From positions 62,001 through 126,000 of the forward strand of contig JASWJB010000095.1 of NCBI GenBank assembly GCA_032433595.1: 64,000 bases of DNA, given 5' to 3'. A program made the position numbers and the translations under genes. Of the stretch, positions 47,357 through 59,226 are shown piece by piece. The DNA comes from Conoideocrella luteorostrata. Taxonomy: Eukaryota > Ascomycota > Sordariomycetes > Hypocreales > Clavicipitaceae. Position 1 is the first letter of the stretch. The number at the start of each line of letters is the position of its first letter. The notes beneath the pieces are model-generated. The model saw nothing but the letters and a program-made list of their open reading frames with translations, was not told the origin of the DNA and made no database searches.

Positions 47357-47907
47357 AATATTTTTCGTGGGGAAAGAAACTTGAAAAAAAAGAAAAAGGT
47401 TTGCTTTGCATAGAATATCGAGGGAAAAAGGAGACATATCCTATAATTTATAGTCCGGTCACGGATCTCATAGCGTTTATTGCACACTCGCGCGTGACTA
47501 GCCTGTAATTACCGTATTGTCGTATTCATAACCTCAACTAACATCAGTGGCCGTCCCTTCACCAAGAGGGGGGGTATAATGCACCGACGCATCGTCCTGC
47601 CGCCTATTTATCATCTGTAATATGCAACCCACAAAACCATGCTATGCTCGTGGTCATGCAGCATCCTGCACGCGTGTAAGCACGACAAGGTGCAGGCTTC
47701 AAAACCTGAGAACAAAAAAGGAAAACAAAGCAAGATGCCCGCAAAGAGTGCTATTGACAGGACCACCCATAAACCGCCTGGAGCCTATCCCCGAAACATG
47801 CGCTCGCTTGCAAAAAGACCAATCGAAATCCGCCTATTCCTTATGAACCAAACGCCAAAGACAACCCCTGAAGATGTCTCCAGAGCTGAGATGCTATTCA
47901 CGCTAAT
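47357..47907. other. convergent 3' flanks of ASADH and the RING gene
   Basis: No gene seen. The plus-strand open frames beginning near 47622-47639 run antisense into the RING gene and carry no motif. Confidence 0.45.
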
Positions 47908-50394
47908 TCAACGACTTCCTTGCTCCGCCGAGGTTGAACGTCGTTCTGGCCTAGGCCTATTGTTAAAGCTGGTTGACAAGAGCCCTAGCCAGCCACTTTC
48001 ACGGTTTGATGACTGCGGACCACCTCTTGCATCCGATGGCCCTACCCCTTGCTCGAGATCAGGGTTTCTGTCTGCTGAGCCTGAACCGGAGCCCTCAACT
48101 TCGTCGTCATCGTCGTCATCGTCGCTATTCTCTCGATACGGTTCATATCGAGGCCCACTTCCCTTCCCACGCTGCAATGATCGGACAACGTCGCCTTTGC
48201 AAATAGGGCATGTTCGTCGACGAGTGGTGAGCCAAGGCGTGCTGGGAAAAACGTTAGTTCAGGTGCACACAATGCCGTGGACTTCGAGAACCCAAACTTA
48301 CATGCAATCAGCGTGGAATTCATGGCCACACGGTAAACTCATGACCCGGCTGACTCCGTCGACGTATTCCTCCAGACATACGACGCATTCAACCTGGCGG
48401 CCCATGTATTTCCTCCATTCAGCTGAGAAACCTCCAGCACCCCTTTCGAACCCAGTGCGGTGACTTGTCCGGGAAGACTCTTGCGGCGTCGGTATGGCAG
48501 CGGTTTGTGCCATGAGATTCGGACTCTCCATAACCCCAGTTGTAGTTCTTGAGCGAGGACGCGATCTGGAGGGGGCATGCTGCAACAAAGGGGTTGTAGG
48601 GGTTGCCGTCGTGGGAGATGGCAACATCGGAGACAAGTTGGAGGAAGAAGTAGCAACCGTGTGGTATGTCCTTACTGGAAGCTGATCAACTACAGATTTC
48701 GGAGCTCTCCATCGTCGTCTGCGAATTCTAGCCCGCAGAACGAGGAGCGCGTAAACAACTGTCAGGGTGACCAAGGGGCTGATGACAAGCACAAGCAGGG
48801 TATCGAAAAATGGAGTTGCGCTGCTAGTTGGTGTAATGGTCACCCACAAGCCTTGATGTGGTGGCGGCGCGCCTGATGATGGCGGTTGTGGGCTGTCCTC
48901 AACGTCTTCTTCCAGAGTTGCCGCTGCCGTTGGGGCGATGTTTGAGCCTCCGCCACCAAAAAGTTTAGAAATGAGGCCAGGGTGCCTTGGGTCCGACTCG
49001 TCGCCCTTGGAGGCTGCGTCTACTCTGGAGCCTCCACTGCTGGTCTTACTCGTGTCGGATTGCTTTGCCGTGGGTGTTTCGTCTGTATTCTTCTTTCCTG
49101 TATTGCCGACGAGATCGGGATCTCGCCAATCGTGCACACCGATTACAAAACCATCCCCATTAGAGTTTGGCTTTTTTGTCTTTCCCAAAGTATTGGTAAT
49201 AATCTTATCCTTTTCGTCGTTCCAATCCTCAACCAACACCCAATCCAGACGTCCGCTGCTGGATGGTCGGCCCTCAGAATCAGCCAGACGGGGGGGAGAG
49301 CTCCGAAAAACACCCGCTAGAAGACCTCGGCTCTCGCTGGATTTTGATTTAACTGATGCTGGTTGCTTTCTCCTCTCATCGGTAGCTCGCTTAGCTTTCG
49401 TTTTGTCCACAGCTTTCGGAGCAGTGGTCCTCGACTTGGCTGGAGATCGTTTCTTGTGTTTCGCAGTTGCAGATTGCTGAACCTTGAGTGCCGGGTTTCC
49501 GTTGTCATCAATAGTGTCCTCGATGAAGCTTCCCGGCTGCGTCAGCGACGACAGAAGTTGCGCAGTTGTTCGGGCGGTGAAGACGGAGGGAACAGTGACA
49601 TTGTCCACTTCATCCCCATGCGCAAACATCTGGATCAACGGACCTCCCTTTTGATTATCGCCCACAATGACGGCAACAGCACCTCTGCGCTGCGCCCACA
49701 TGACCTTCTCCAGAAATCCACACCCACCACGCTTCAGCAGGACAATCTTGCCCTCGATCTCGGCAGCTTCCTGGATCGATTGGATATCGGCATGGGCAGA
49801 TGAGCCGCTCGAAGCTTCACGTCGGGACAGAGTACCTGATATCTCTTGCGTCAAATAGTCATCCGTGTTGTCATTCTTAGCGCCTTTAGATTGTGCTTTG
49901 GCCTTGGCGATGGCGTCGCGATTATCCGGATCGAGAAGACTACCTCCATTCTTTGACACCTTGGACTTGACGGAAGCAACTCTGGTCGCTCCAACTTTAA
50001 ATGAGTTCTTGAGGGAGGCTCTCGTATTTGAGCTGCCCCATCCAGGCAAATCACTGCAGCCAAGTTCTCCGTCCGTATCCAGACTATCCTCCCCAAAACC
50101 GCTGCCCACCCACAGCTGCCCACTCAAGCCCCGAGAAGCTAGCTTAGGACCAAAAGCGGCTGGTCGCGCGGCGAACGATGTGCTGTTGTCATCGGTCAAA
50201 CTGATGGCGGCATTCGGCGGAAACAGAGAGAATGGTGTGTTGTAGTACATGAAGCCAAAAACAGACTTTGAATTTCGAGGAGCAGTCGGATACGAAGCGA
50301 CAACATTTGTTCGGGTGGTCGTCAAGCCACGGTAGAGGATGAAGAGAGACGCGGCGAGGAAGAAAACGAGTATCGCGACCCGCGGCGGCCGCAT
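47908..50394 (-). CDS. PA-TM-RING-H2 E3 ubiquitin ligase
   Basis: Two exons on the minus strand (50394-48302 and 48241-47908; 60-nt intron) give 808 residues. A signal anchor (RVAILVFFLAASLFILYRGL) leads a protease-associated (PA) domain with KIVLLKRGGCGFLEKVMWAQRRGA and VPSVFTARTTAQLL in pieces. A long basic Ser/Lys-rich insert follows, then one membrane span (TLLVLVISPLVTLTVVYALL) and a RING-H2: CVVCLEEYVDG, LPCGHEFHADCI and, across the intron, TPWLTTRRRTCPICK. The intron lies inside the RING, between the His/Cys pair and the last CPIC. A C-terminal tail has an eight-residue Asp run. PA-TM-RING ligases act at endosomes, Golgi or vacuole and mark membrane proteins for degradation. Substrates are not visible. 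All eight zinc ligands are present. Confidence 0.88.
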
Positions 50395-52763
50395 TGTGAA
50401 ATAATGTAGAAGCCTGCGGGCACCAGTCTATCGCAAGCTGTGGAGAAGAAAGAAGGCGTAGTAGAAAAAAAAAATCAACAGGATTTTCCGGCGTCAGGTA
50501 GAAGATAGCAGGAGTATGAGTGCGTCGTAATCGTCGTGGTCGCCGTCTCCATCCGCCGTCCAGTCGACGACGATCCCGTCAGCCAGCGAGGCCGCTCATC
50601 TGCAAGCCCGCGGTGTACGGGAGGGGAGAAATCCAGCGCGGGCGAATGGTATGCTGCTGTTGCCGCCGGGTGCACTTCTTTAAGAGTCCAATAAATCAGA
50701 ATAGGGAGCGAGGCTCGTCAACCTGTGTGCAGGAATGAGAAACGGATGAAAAAGACACAAAGGACAATAATGCAGCAGGCAGGAGTGACGAGAAAGGGAG
50801 CAGAAGAGGAGTCGAGATCCAAGTGAAAGAAGCGGCGTAGTCTGGAGTGGAGTGGTGGTGCGTTGTGGTTGGGTAGACGGCAGTCAGACGGTAGACCAGC
50901 CAGGTGGTTGGCGTCGTAGCGTTGGTGAGAGGTGCGACTGAAGCGTTCACGGTGGGGTTTCATGCGCAAGTGGTGACCAGTTGACCTCTGACCTCCAGAA
51001 GAGGTGGTCGGTGGCTGTACGTTCGTCCGGAGCGAGAACAGGGAGCGAGGCGGGCCAGGGAAGGGGGACATGCGCAAGAATGGGGCATCCGGTGGCGTGA
51101 GCAGTTGACCTGACGCAAAGACTAGCTAGCACATGCTGGAAATGGAAGGGGAGCCAGGCTTGGCGGCCCTGCAGTAGGGCCTGGGCCTAAGGCACGGAAG
51201 AGCTCGCTGCGTGACAGTGCACATGTGTGCTGAAGCTGTGGAGCTGGATGACACGGGAGAAACTCTATCAGTGAGTGTGGTCTCAGCCTAGCGGCTACGG
51301 GGTAGGCGCCGAGGATCCAGGCCAGTGCGAACTTAGCTGACCCAGAACGGTTCGAAAAGACGGGACGATTGGCACAACAAGTGTCTCAGGTGTCTTTTAT
51401 CAGTCATTGTAAATGTGGTTTGCGTAACACAATAGCTATATTACGGAGGAAACAGGGCAACAGAAGCGGAGAATTGTTTACTCCGTAGACCGCATCCTGA
51501 TAGAACGGTGAATACTCCGTACACAGTGGTGATGATGGCGTGTTAAACCAAGATGGGATTCGGCGCTTATATACGGAGTACCCCCGTATCAACGCCCTAT
51601 TTGGTCAAGCCAAAGCTCGCACGCGGGAGCTACCAACTGACTGTGCCGGTCTCTGATGACCGAATGTTCTCTCATTATCATCGACATCAATCTGGTGAGA
51701 CTGGCAGAGACCGACCGCGCAAGACCGTTTAACCATTTGACTCTCTTCAATCTGCCCACTTGCCTGCCACCTGAGCACCTCGGAGCACTTTCTCCCCGAA
51801 AAGTGTTGGGTTTTTTGTGACTCGCCCCTCGAAATCGCCTCGATTTGTTTTGATTTGTGTTTTGATGAAACCTTAGTCAACGCATGCACTGTTCGCGCTA
51901 AGTGCCAGGCAGCCAAGCGGCTTCTCCCATCCATGTGCGCCGACCCGAACGAGAGCTAGGGGCGGGCTCTGTTCCCTCACGACCAAAACTTGCCAAATGC
52001 GTCAATATCTTCTCACCACACGATGGGAGAGATGCTGACCGCTCGTGCTTTCTTGGCACGACCAGGCGCTTGTCGAATTAACCGGGCCACCGCCCTGATG
52101 ATCACACGCCTAACATAAGATGCTTTTCTCTTTTTTTTTCTCTTTTCCCTTTTCCTTATTTTCCATTTGTGGTTACTTAAACTGCAAAAGTTGTTGAGTG
52201 GGTTCCGGTCGCGATGGGCCCGATCGATCTGGCAGGCGTCTGCCAGTCAACCATCACCACCAACACACTGCACCGCAGTTTGAACAGTGCACGCCACTAC
52301 AGGAGCTAGTTGCGCGCGTATACTGTAAATATGTTTTAAAAACAAATTGCTTGTCCCTTACGGACTTATCTTGTGATAAAAAAACACATTAAATGCCGGC
52401 TGCACCCTGCCAGAGAACTTTGACCAACCATGCCAGTAGCAGTAATGATACGCTGTAAATATTAAAATTGAAACAAACAAACATAGATGAAAGATGCCGC
52501 TGATTTTAGCCAGTGGCTAGTTATATCTCGACCGAATCCGCACGCACTGTTTCGCTGGTCTTCTTGCATCAGCGTGCTGTACGTCTGTGGCCTCGAGGAT
52601 CCCATGCAGGGTCTTTAATAACCTTCCTCGTCGCGCCCCGAGCCTTCCATCTCGCCGCCATCTTCATCTGCCAAAATATTCTGCCGGCAGCACCAAAATA
52701 AAGGGTAATGTGCTCAATATTAAAGACAGCAATTGTGCGTGTCAGTCTCCACGCCGTTGAACT
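50395..52763. other. intergenic, RING gene promoter and repeats
   Basis: No supported gene in 2.4 kb. It holds the RING gene promoter at its left, three TACTCCGTA words at 51479-51580, and a pyrimidine tract (TCTTTTTTTTTCTC-type) at 52120-52160 with no gene after it. A minus-strand frame at 51934-51605 is unsupported. Confidence 0.45.
51479..51580. repeat. group of three TACTCCGTA words
   Basis: Exact copies at 51479-51487 (+), 51513-51521 (+) and 51572-51580 (-) within 102 bases; an incomplete one (TTACGGAGGA) lies at 51441-51450. Confidence 0.7.
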
Positions 52764-54197
52764 CTATTCTTTGCGTTCGTCCTCTTCGAATTGGAATCGC
52801 CATGAGCTCTGCCACAGAATACAGGCACCTTCTGATCTTTCACTCCAATTTGTGTATTGGAACATAGCACCACACGTATGGCCGACACGGAAGAGCTCCA
52901 TGGCTTGAAGGGCTGGCATGCTCCTCGCCGTAAAGGCGGCCAGAAGCAACAAAGACCGGGTGGCAGCACGATCATTTGGATGAAATGCGTCCGTTGCGAG
53001 CGTGACATGTCTCAGCCGCGACCAAGGCTTCCAACGATCCCATAACCGTGGGACTTCCAGCAGCGCCATCTTCTTGAAGAATGCTCCGGCCTCAATCACG
53101 TTGCAAATTACTACTTCCTCCAGAGTGAGACTTGCACGGCATAATATCTCCACCATGTCTTGACTGGCCTCGCTGCCGCGATTTCGCTGGGCGCCGTTAG
53201 CCCTGTCGTTCTGGTATAAAATATGCAAATTCCGAAACGTATCAGACTTTCGGGACAATGTGAGTGCACTAAGAGAAAAACCTGTTGCCACATTCAGCTT
53301 TACGTTTCGTTGTCTAGTTAATACCTACGAGGTACTTTGGATACTGGAAGAAGGCAGAAAATACGGACGCAAAAACTCGGTATCTACCAGGTTGGAACCT
53401 GTTGGCCCTGGTTCATAGCAAATTTCCGTAAGCAAAGGTAATTTTTCGCACAATTCGAAGACTGCTGATGGAGGAACGTGTGCGTCCGTGCGTTCTAAAA
53501 GATAAAGCTTAGTGATTAGATCAACTTGCGATGTTCCCGACCAGAAACCGCCTGCGGATGGACGCTCGTATTCCGATGGTGGTCCATGAACAGAAGCACT
53601 TCGTGATAATGTCGTGCTTGCGGTCCGTCCGCCTTGCGCGAGCTGCCATGGACATCCGTAAGGTCTTACAGAGACCTCTAATGTTAGACCATCATACTCA
53701 GGTTTCAGCTTCATGATTTTATCAATATCCCACGCGCTTAAAATGTCGAGCAGTAGCCCTAGCCGCCCTAGCATTACCCGAATCGTTACTTCGTCCGTAA
53801 AAGTCATAGACTCCAATTCGTCAACTTTCTCTCTGACGGGGATTTCGACGACGAAGCGCAGATATTGCAACAAATGGTGTCGATGGGGACGATCGTGAAC
53901 AAAGTCTAAAAATCCCCCGAGGTCGTTGGACGTGATGTCGAGTTTTGCAAAATTTGTTTCTTCAATGAGAGCTGCCCATTCCCTGCAAACAGTAGCCAGC
54001 TTGGACAGAGTATTTCCTCTAGAGGCATGATGGAGGATTCTCCTTTGCATGGTATTGTCAAATCTGGACCACTCCATGTCGTGTTGAACATGCAGTATGG
54101 CGAAATTGATATTGGTAAGTTTGGTGAGATAATGAATGTGAAAGGCAATCAATTGCTCTGAACGGGACGTTAACGAGGGATGGGCGGAACTCGTCAT
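52764..54197 (-). CDS. F-box-like protein
   Basis: Two exons on the minus strand (54197-53336 and 53281-52764; 54-nt intron, acceptor CAACAG) give up to 459 residues. Near the N-terminus, MEWSRFDNTMQRRILHHA and LATVCREWAALIEE look like a degenerate F-box, as found in a large fungal family of F-box proteins. The rest has leucine-rich helical text (LTEICYEPG, LRHVTLATDAF) without a clear repeat. F-box proteins link substrates to SCF ubiquitin ligases. The true start may be the internal Met at 54077, since the first 40 residues look less protein-like. The F-box reading is by resemblance only, and the intron joins the two frames in phase. Confidence 0.6.
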
Positions 54198-54582
54198 TTC
54201 AGGCGGAAAGCCAAACAGGAGTCTTCATCTGCAGGGAGTTGAGGAATTCTCATTCCCAAAGTGAGGCAGGAGGGATGAGAGGGGGAGGGCCGTGGAGCAT
54301 GTACCAGCATATAGCTTTGTGGAAAGTGGCAATACCCTTAAGATATTGCAAGAGCGATGTATGAACCGTGAGTGTTTTTCAACGCTTGCTAGATGTGCAT
54401 TAACATATCAAGATAGGAAGCTAATACCATCATACTGGAGCACTCAAGCCATCAAACCAGCTAACACCAGTCAGGGCCATGCGCACACAGGTTGTCCAAA
54501 AGTTCAGATGTAAAAGATCCAAAAAAATAAACAAAAGTAGATCGTGAGACAATCCAAGCCTCCCATGTCATACCGTGCACAA
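54198..54582. other. intergenic between F-box-like and splicing-type genes
   Basis: No gene seen. Both genes are on the minus strand, so this is the promoter of the F-box-like gene and the 3' flank of the next. Confidence 0.45.
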
Positions 54583-55821
54583 CTAGTACTCCTCTGAGAA
54601 TAGGGTCGGCTGCTTTACAAATTTGTAACCCTCGTCCTCATCGCTTGCAACCCCAGCGCACTTCCCCTCATCCCATTCCCTTCTTTCGCCTGCCTTTGAC
54701 CACACAACGTCTTGCTCAGACTTCTTCTCATCCGACCGTTCAGACTGTTGTATCTGCGCATCGGTAAAGCCGGCAGCTTTCATTCGCTGATCTTGGCGGG
54801 CTTGCATCTTCTGGCGGTCTCTAAACAACTCCACCGCATCGTCCCAAGCATCCTCCTCACCGGCCATTTGCACATCGAGACTCGGGTCGTACGACTCTGA
54901 GAATCGTCGATCCAATGCCACAGCGCCACCAATCGTCCCCCGTCCCCGACATTTTGGCGGTGGAGGTGGCCCGATGAAATCTTCCAATGGATCTGAATCT
55001 TCATCTCGTGGCGGGGTTGGTTCCTCATTCCGCCGCTGAGAATCTTTCCTCGGCTGGTCTCGGCGGCTGGAGCGATGCCTATGCCTCCGTCTGCTCTCGT
55101 CGGGCGAGCACGATCGACGGCGCCGGGGCGATCTAGATCTGTCTCGCCTAGCTAAACGACGTCCGCTGCTGTAATTATTGTCATCTGGCGAGTTGTGTTC
55201 TCTGGTTCTCCGCGACCGCCTCCGCCTGTCACCCCCCGACTCGGCGCCGTCACTATAGTCGCGCTCCGAAAGTCGCCCATGACGTCGTCTATGACATTCA
55301 CCATCAATCAGATCACCATCCCTTTTTGAACTTCGCTTTGCACGGCGGTCATCAGTGTCACTTCCATCCCGTCGCCTCGACTTGTCGCGCACACGCTCGG
55401 TACTAACGTCTCGCTGTTTCCTTTTCCCGCCTAGAATTGCTTGTATATCGCCCATTTGTCTTTTACGTATATCCCGCACATTGGGGTTTGTCTTCCTTCT
55501 CTTTACCTCCTCAGCATATTCAAGGTCTTTCAACCGGGCCTTTGATTCGGCGGCTTCCTTCGCGAGCAGAGCCTTGTTGTGTGTATCGGTACCTTTGATG
55601 ATATGACGCAGGAAACGGGTATTCGGCTTAGGTATATTGGACGGTCTGCCGAGGGAGTTAGCATCTATGGAATACTGGCAGCTGTGCTTTGCGACGACGT
55701 ACTTTTTGTTATCCCGAAACGCTTCCATGCCCATGGCGGAATACTTCAGCGAGCAGTCTTTGGCATCCTGCGCCAGTAGCCCAGCGACGTAATCGTCTGT
55801 GAGGAGCTCATCATTCGACAT
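54583..55821 (-). CDS. Arg/Ser-rich nuclear protein, pre-mRNA-splicing factor 38B-like
   Basis: Two exons on the minus strand (55821-55703 and 55645-54583) give 393 residues from MSNDELLTDDYVAGLLAQDA. The 57-nt intron is in frame and easily missed, but it has donor GTACGT and a perfect GATGCTAAC branch, and its removal gives FRDNKKPSNIPKPNTRFL. Conserved text follows: FLRHIIKGTDTHNKALLAKEA and NPNVRDIRKRQMGDIQAILGG. The middle is an RS-type domain (RRRRSRRTREH, RSRSPRRRRSCSPDE), then a proline patch (GPPPPPKCRGRG) and an acidic C-terminal end. Proteins of this type are usually named splicing factor 38B in fungi and are expected in the nucleus in or near the spliceosome. Exact role is not known from sequence. 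Confidence 0.8.
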   Translation of the reverse strand: MSNDELLTDDYVAGLLAQDAKDCSLKYSAMGMEAFRDNKKYVVAKHSCQYSIDANSLGRPSNIPKPNTRFLRHIIKGTDTHNKALLAKEAAESKARLKDLEYAEEVKRRKTNPNVRDIRKRQMGDIQAILGGKRKQRDVSTERVRDKSRRRDGSDTDDRRAKRSSKRDGDLIDGECHRRRHGRLSERDYSDGAESGGDRRRRSRRTREHNSPDDNNYSSGRRLARRDRSRSPRRRRSCSPDESRRRHRHRSSRRDQPRKDSQRRNEEPTPPRDEDSDPLEDFIGPPPPPKCRGRGTIGGAVALDRRFSESYDPSLDVQMAGEEDAWDDAVELFRDRQKMQARQDQRMKAAGFTDAQIQQSERSDEKKSEQDVVWSKAGERREWDEGKCAGVASDEDEGYKFVKQPTLFSEEY

Positions 55822-56250
55822 TTTGGTAGATCTAGTAGTCCAACACGACAAAACATATTCAAACGGGACCCAATGTCGCCCTCTGGCGGAAGTGTCGTCG
55901 CATGTAATTATCGTGCAGCCTAGCAAGGCGTGGGTGAAGTGGAGAGACCGACAGTGACACAAAATGGAGCAGGTCGGCGACAGTCGGCCCCACAACTAAA
56001 CGATAGCTCAAAAAAGATGTGGTGCTAACCGGTTTAAGCCCAAAGTAAACATGTAACTGGTTACCCAGTCCATCCCATGTCCATCCCACTTGAAATATCT
56101 CTTCAGGTTCACGCAGGCCGATGTTGAATATACCATCATTCCTTAATACAGATTAGAAAATTTACAGACGATACGCGCTTAGCTCGCATTAAAATTGATA
56201 CGCAATCAATCATCATCATCCAGTCAAAGCGCGCTCAAGCAACAGCAAAC
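55822..56250. other. divergent promoter between splicing-type gene and Sos7
   Basis: No gene seen. About 430 bases separate two divergent starts, so both promoters must share it. Confidence 0.5.
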
Positions 56251-57102
56251 ATGGCGATAAGCGACGCGACAAAGGCACTCGAGGCGATGAAGCGCCTGGA
56301 ATCAAAACAAGAAATATCCATCATTAAACTCAGCGAAACCATCACAGATCCAGCAGAGCAAGGCTCGCGGCAGCGCGCATCCGATGCCTCCAACTCGTTT
56401 CTCGACGGTCCCACGCCAGCCAGTCTCGCGGCTGACCTGGCGCACTACACGGAGCTGTTTGCAAAGCTGAGGTTCTCCTACGTCGAGCAGGTCACCAAAG
56501 AGAAGTTCATTCGAGCAATTGTCGGCGACCCGCCGCTCATCGTCACCATGCAAGAGAACCTGGATCTGGAGGAGGAAAACGCAGAGGCCAAGGCAGAGCT
56601 GAAGTCGCTCAAGCTGGAGGTCGCCTCCATGGTTGCGGAGCTCGAGAGACGGGGGCGCAACCTGAGCCAGCGCTACGAGGCTGTACAGCTCGACACTGCA
56701 AAGCTGGAGGAGTTACCGGCAAAGACAGAAGAGCTGGAGGCCCGGGTCCAGCAGCTCAGAGCGGTGCATGAGCGTGGCCGCGGCGACAATCCTAACTACA
56801 ATTTGCCCCTGGCCAAGACACTCAGTCTGGTGGCACGACGGAAAGCCGAGCAGCAGGAACTCGCTCGAGAACTCGCCGCCTTACAGGCCAAGGTGCCAGG
56901 AAAGCAGAAAGAAGCAGAACGCCTGGAAGCTGAGTTGGGACCGTTGGAAGCCAAGCTTCAGATAAGCTTGACGGCGGCGCGCGAGGCCCAGAGGAGAAAG
57001 GAGGCAGCCCTTGGCGGCATGGCAGACGACTTGGAACAACGGGCACGATGGTGGAGAGCGAGTGAAGATGTACTCAAGCAGGTTTTGGATCTGAAGACGT
57101 AG
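56251..57102 (+). CDS. sos7: kinetochore protein Sos7-like
   Basis: Single exon, 283 residues. The N-terminal part has YTELFAKLRFSYVEQVTKEK and FIRAIVGDPPLIV, the conserved block of fungal Sos7-type proteins. Most of the remainder is coiled coil: long Glu/Lys/Leu-rich heptads (ENAEAKAELKSLKLEVAS, AELERRGRNLSQRYEA, KLEELPAKTEELEARV). Sos7 in fission yeast binds Spc7/KNL1 at the kinetochore and is needed for chromosome segregation. A nuclear, kinetochore place is inferred from the family. Length is normal, and no introns are needed. The start at 56251 is the first Met after an in-frame stop region and has CAAACATGG context. Confidence 0.75.
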   Translation: MAISDATKALEAMKRLESKQEISIIKLSETITDPAEQGSRQRASDASNSFLDGPTPASLAADLAHYTELFAKLRFSYVEQVTKEKFIRAIVGDPPLIVTMQENLDLEEENAEAKAELKSLKLEVASMVAELERRGRNLSQRYEAVQLDTAKLEELPAKTEELEARVQQLRAVHERGRGDNPNYNLPLAKTLSLVARRKAEQQELARELAALQAKVPGKQKEAERLEAELGPLEAKLQISLTAAREAQRRKEAALGGMADDLEQRARWWRASEDVLKQVLDLKT

Positions 57103-58545
57103 CACATTTGCTTTATTGGAGGGGTCGGTTATTAATTCTGTGTATTATTTAGAGTTTCTGTTTTCTAGACGGCTATGTATAACGCAGCGGAGGGGCATAG
57201 CATGGCATGATCTTGGCGTTGGATAGCGCACCAGCCCTGGTACGGATGAAGGAAGTCAATTTGGCTCATGAATATGAATGTCAGCAGCTTGAAAGCATGA
57301 TATTCCGACTAAAAAGACGAAAGCTGCCATGGTCAAGCAACTGGCCAAGAGTGTTGGTGCTGTAAATCGTGAAACCATCCGCAGCTTGGTGCCCACCGCA
57401 TCTCCCACTTGACACGTGGGCATCTATCTATTCATGTCAGCGAGCAAGCATGCAAGCCACGAAAAGATGGCGGTGACACTCCCAAACCCTGTTGAATAAC
57501 TACGCAACCGGCGTGTTCATTCACCGCAGGCCAAGATTCCTGCCCAACGACTCTGCCACATCATCCATGGACCTTGATGCCGGTCCGTCGCACTGCCACT
57601 TGAGCCCCGTGTCTGCCATGTCTCGGAGAGGGGGAGTGTTATACGCGTATACTCATCACGCACCGCCAGCCAGCACCGTCACTCGGGTAAGATGACACGA
57701 CAAGCAGCCGGCTGCGCCTCGGTATGCCCTCGGATTCACGAAGTACGCGAAAGAACCTCAGGATGGAGTTTCGCCACTGCCACTGGTTCGGGTCTCGGCA
57801 CCGACAGAGCGGGCAGGGCTCCGGGGTGGGCTCGGGGCTCGCACGACCTGTCGGTCAGCCTGCTGGTTGTGGCCGCAGAACCCAGAAACGAACGCAAGGT
57901 CGACAGTGTAGTTAGTTGGTTGGCCGTTGCAATGCGGTACTTTCTTAGCTGACGATGTATATATTGTACTGTGTTGTAGCGGACTGTACAGTTTTTGCTC
58001 TCATGGGGCCTGGCAATACCTCGCACAATACGCGTATTTGTGCTGCGGACATAGCCCTTGGCGGCTGGTCCATGCGTGCGCATGCATGATGGAGAGGAGA
58101 GAACAGGGAGCGAGATCAGACCGCGGCTGTGCCTTGAACTGGTGACTGGGGAACTGGCAGCCGGCAACTACTAACTAGTGGTTAGTTCAATGTTGGATGT
58201 TGGATGTTGCACGAAGGCGAAGGCGAATGCGAGGGCCCAAAGAGAGAAGTGCGAGGTTGGATGTGATGCTATGCGAGGCACCGAATCACGGAGCTCGGAT
58301 TGGGCCAGGCAGGACAGGGACGCTGTGCGACGTGAGAACTCACATGGTCCGTCCAACGGCTGCTATTGCTATTGTACAGATATTGTATTGTACGGAGTAC
58401 AGTACAGTACAGGGTGTATTTACTATGCAATGTGACCCAATGCCAAAAACATGGAAGCTGTCATGGGACAATTAAGCCCCCCCATGCCACCAAACACCAA
58501 GACATCGCACGAAATTAGACTGCCTGCCCCGTGGCATTGTCATGG

Positions 58546-58570
58546 GCATGGCATGGCATGGCATGGCATG
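58546..58570 (+). repeat. (GCATG)5 microsatellite
   Basis: Five perfect GCATG units in a row. Confidence 0.9.
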
Positions 58571-59155
58571 GTGAGCCCAAGATTCCAGGCGCAACAACCG
58601 CAACCGCAACCGCCAGACCGCAGATCGCCGCGCAATATCAAGGCACGACGACCCCCGAGGCCTCGCTCGCATCCAGCGTATTCAGCCATATCCGAGACCC
58701 CTCGGAGTCGGGTCCGGCGTAAACACATTAAAAAAGCAATCCTTGCAAGCCACGTCCATACATACATACATACAATGCGGAGTACATACGCAGCAGCGAC
58801 AAAGCCCCCTCAGCTGCATCGAATTCCCGAGATGGAAAAACCCTACGACCGCACAGCCAAGTGCCAACTATAGAAGTTATTCCACCTGTCAGTTTCAAAG
58901 CCCACCCAGTCGACACGCACAATACGGTATGTACAATATGCGCATGGTAAGCTGCTAGTTAATGTGCGCGCTGATAGCTTGGCGTTGCTCTTCTCCGCCC
59001 GCTAGCAACTTGCAGGTGCAGGTGGTGCAGCTCTCCATCATCTCCGCACACGCCCCCCTTCGGAGTTTCGGTTTGGAAAGGAGGCGGAAGAAACCACGTG
59101 TGAGGAGCAAGGTCAACTGCTGCCATGAAATGTATGGACAGAGTACGGAGTAGTC

Positions 59156-59226
59156 ACGGAGAATGATAATGGGTTCTTGCTGGGCTAGTTACGGAGAATG
59201 ATAATGGGTTCTAGCTTGGGCCAGTT
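59156..59226 (+). repeat. tandem duplication, 35/36-base units
   Basis: Copy 1 at 59156-59190 and copy 2 at 59191-59226 share ACGGAGAATGATAATGGGTT and a similar end (CTAGTT against CCAGTT). Confidence 0.8.

Noticed and set aside
47639..48463. 274-codon plus-strand open frame
   Set aside because: It overlaps the RING-H2 coding region in antisense; Ser-rich text is the mirror of the Asp run. No motif of its own.
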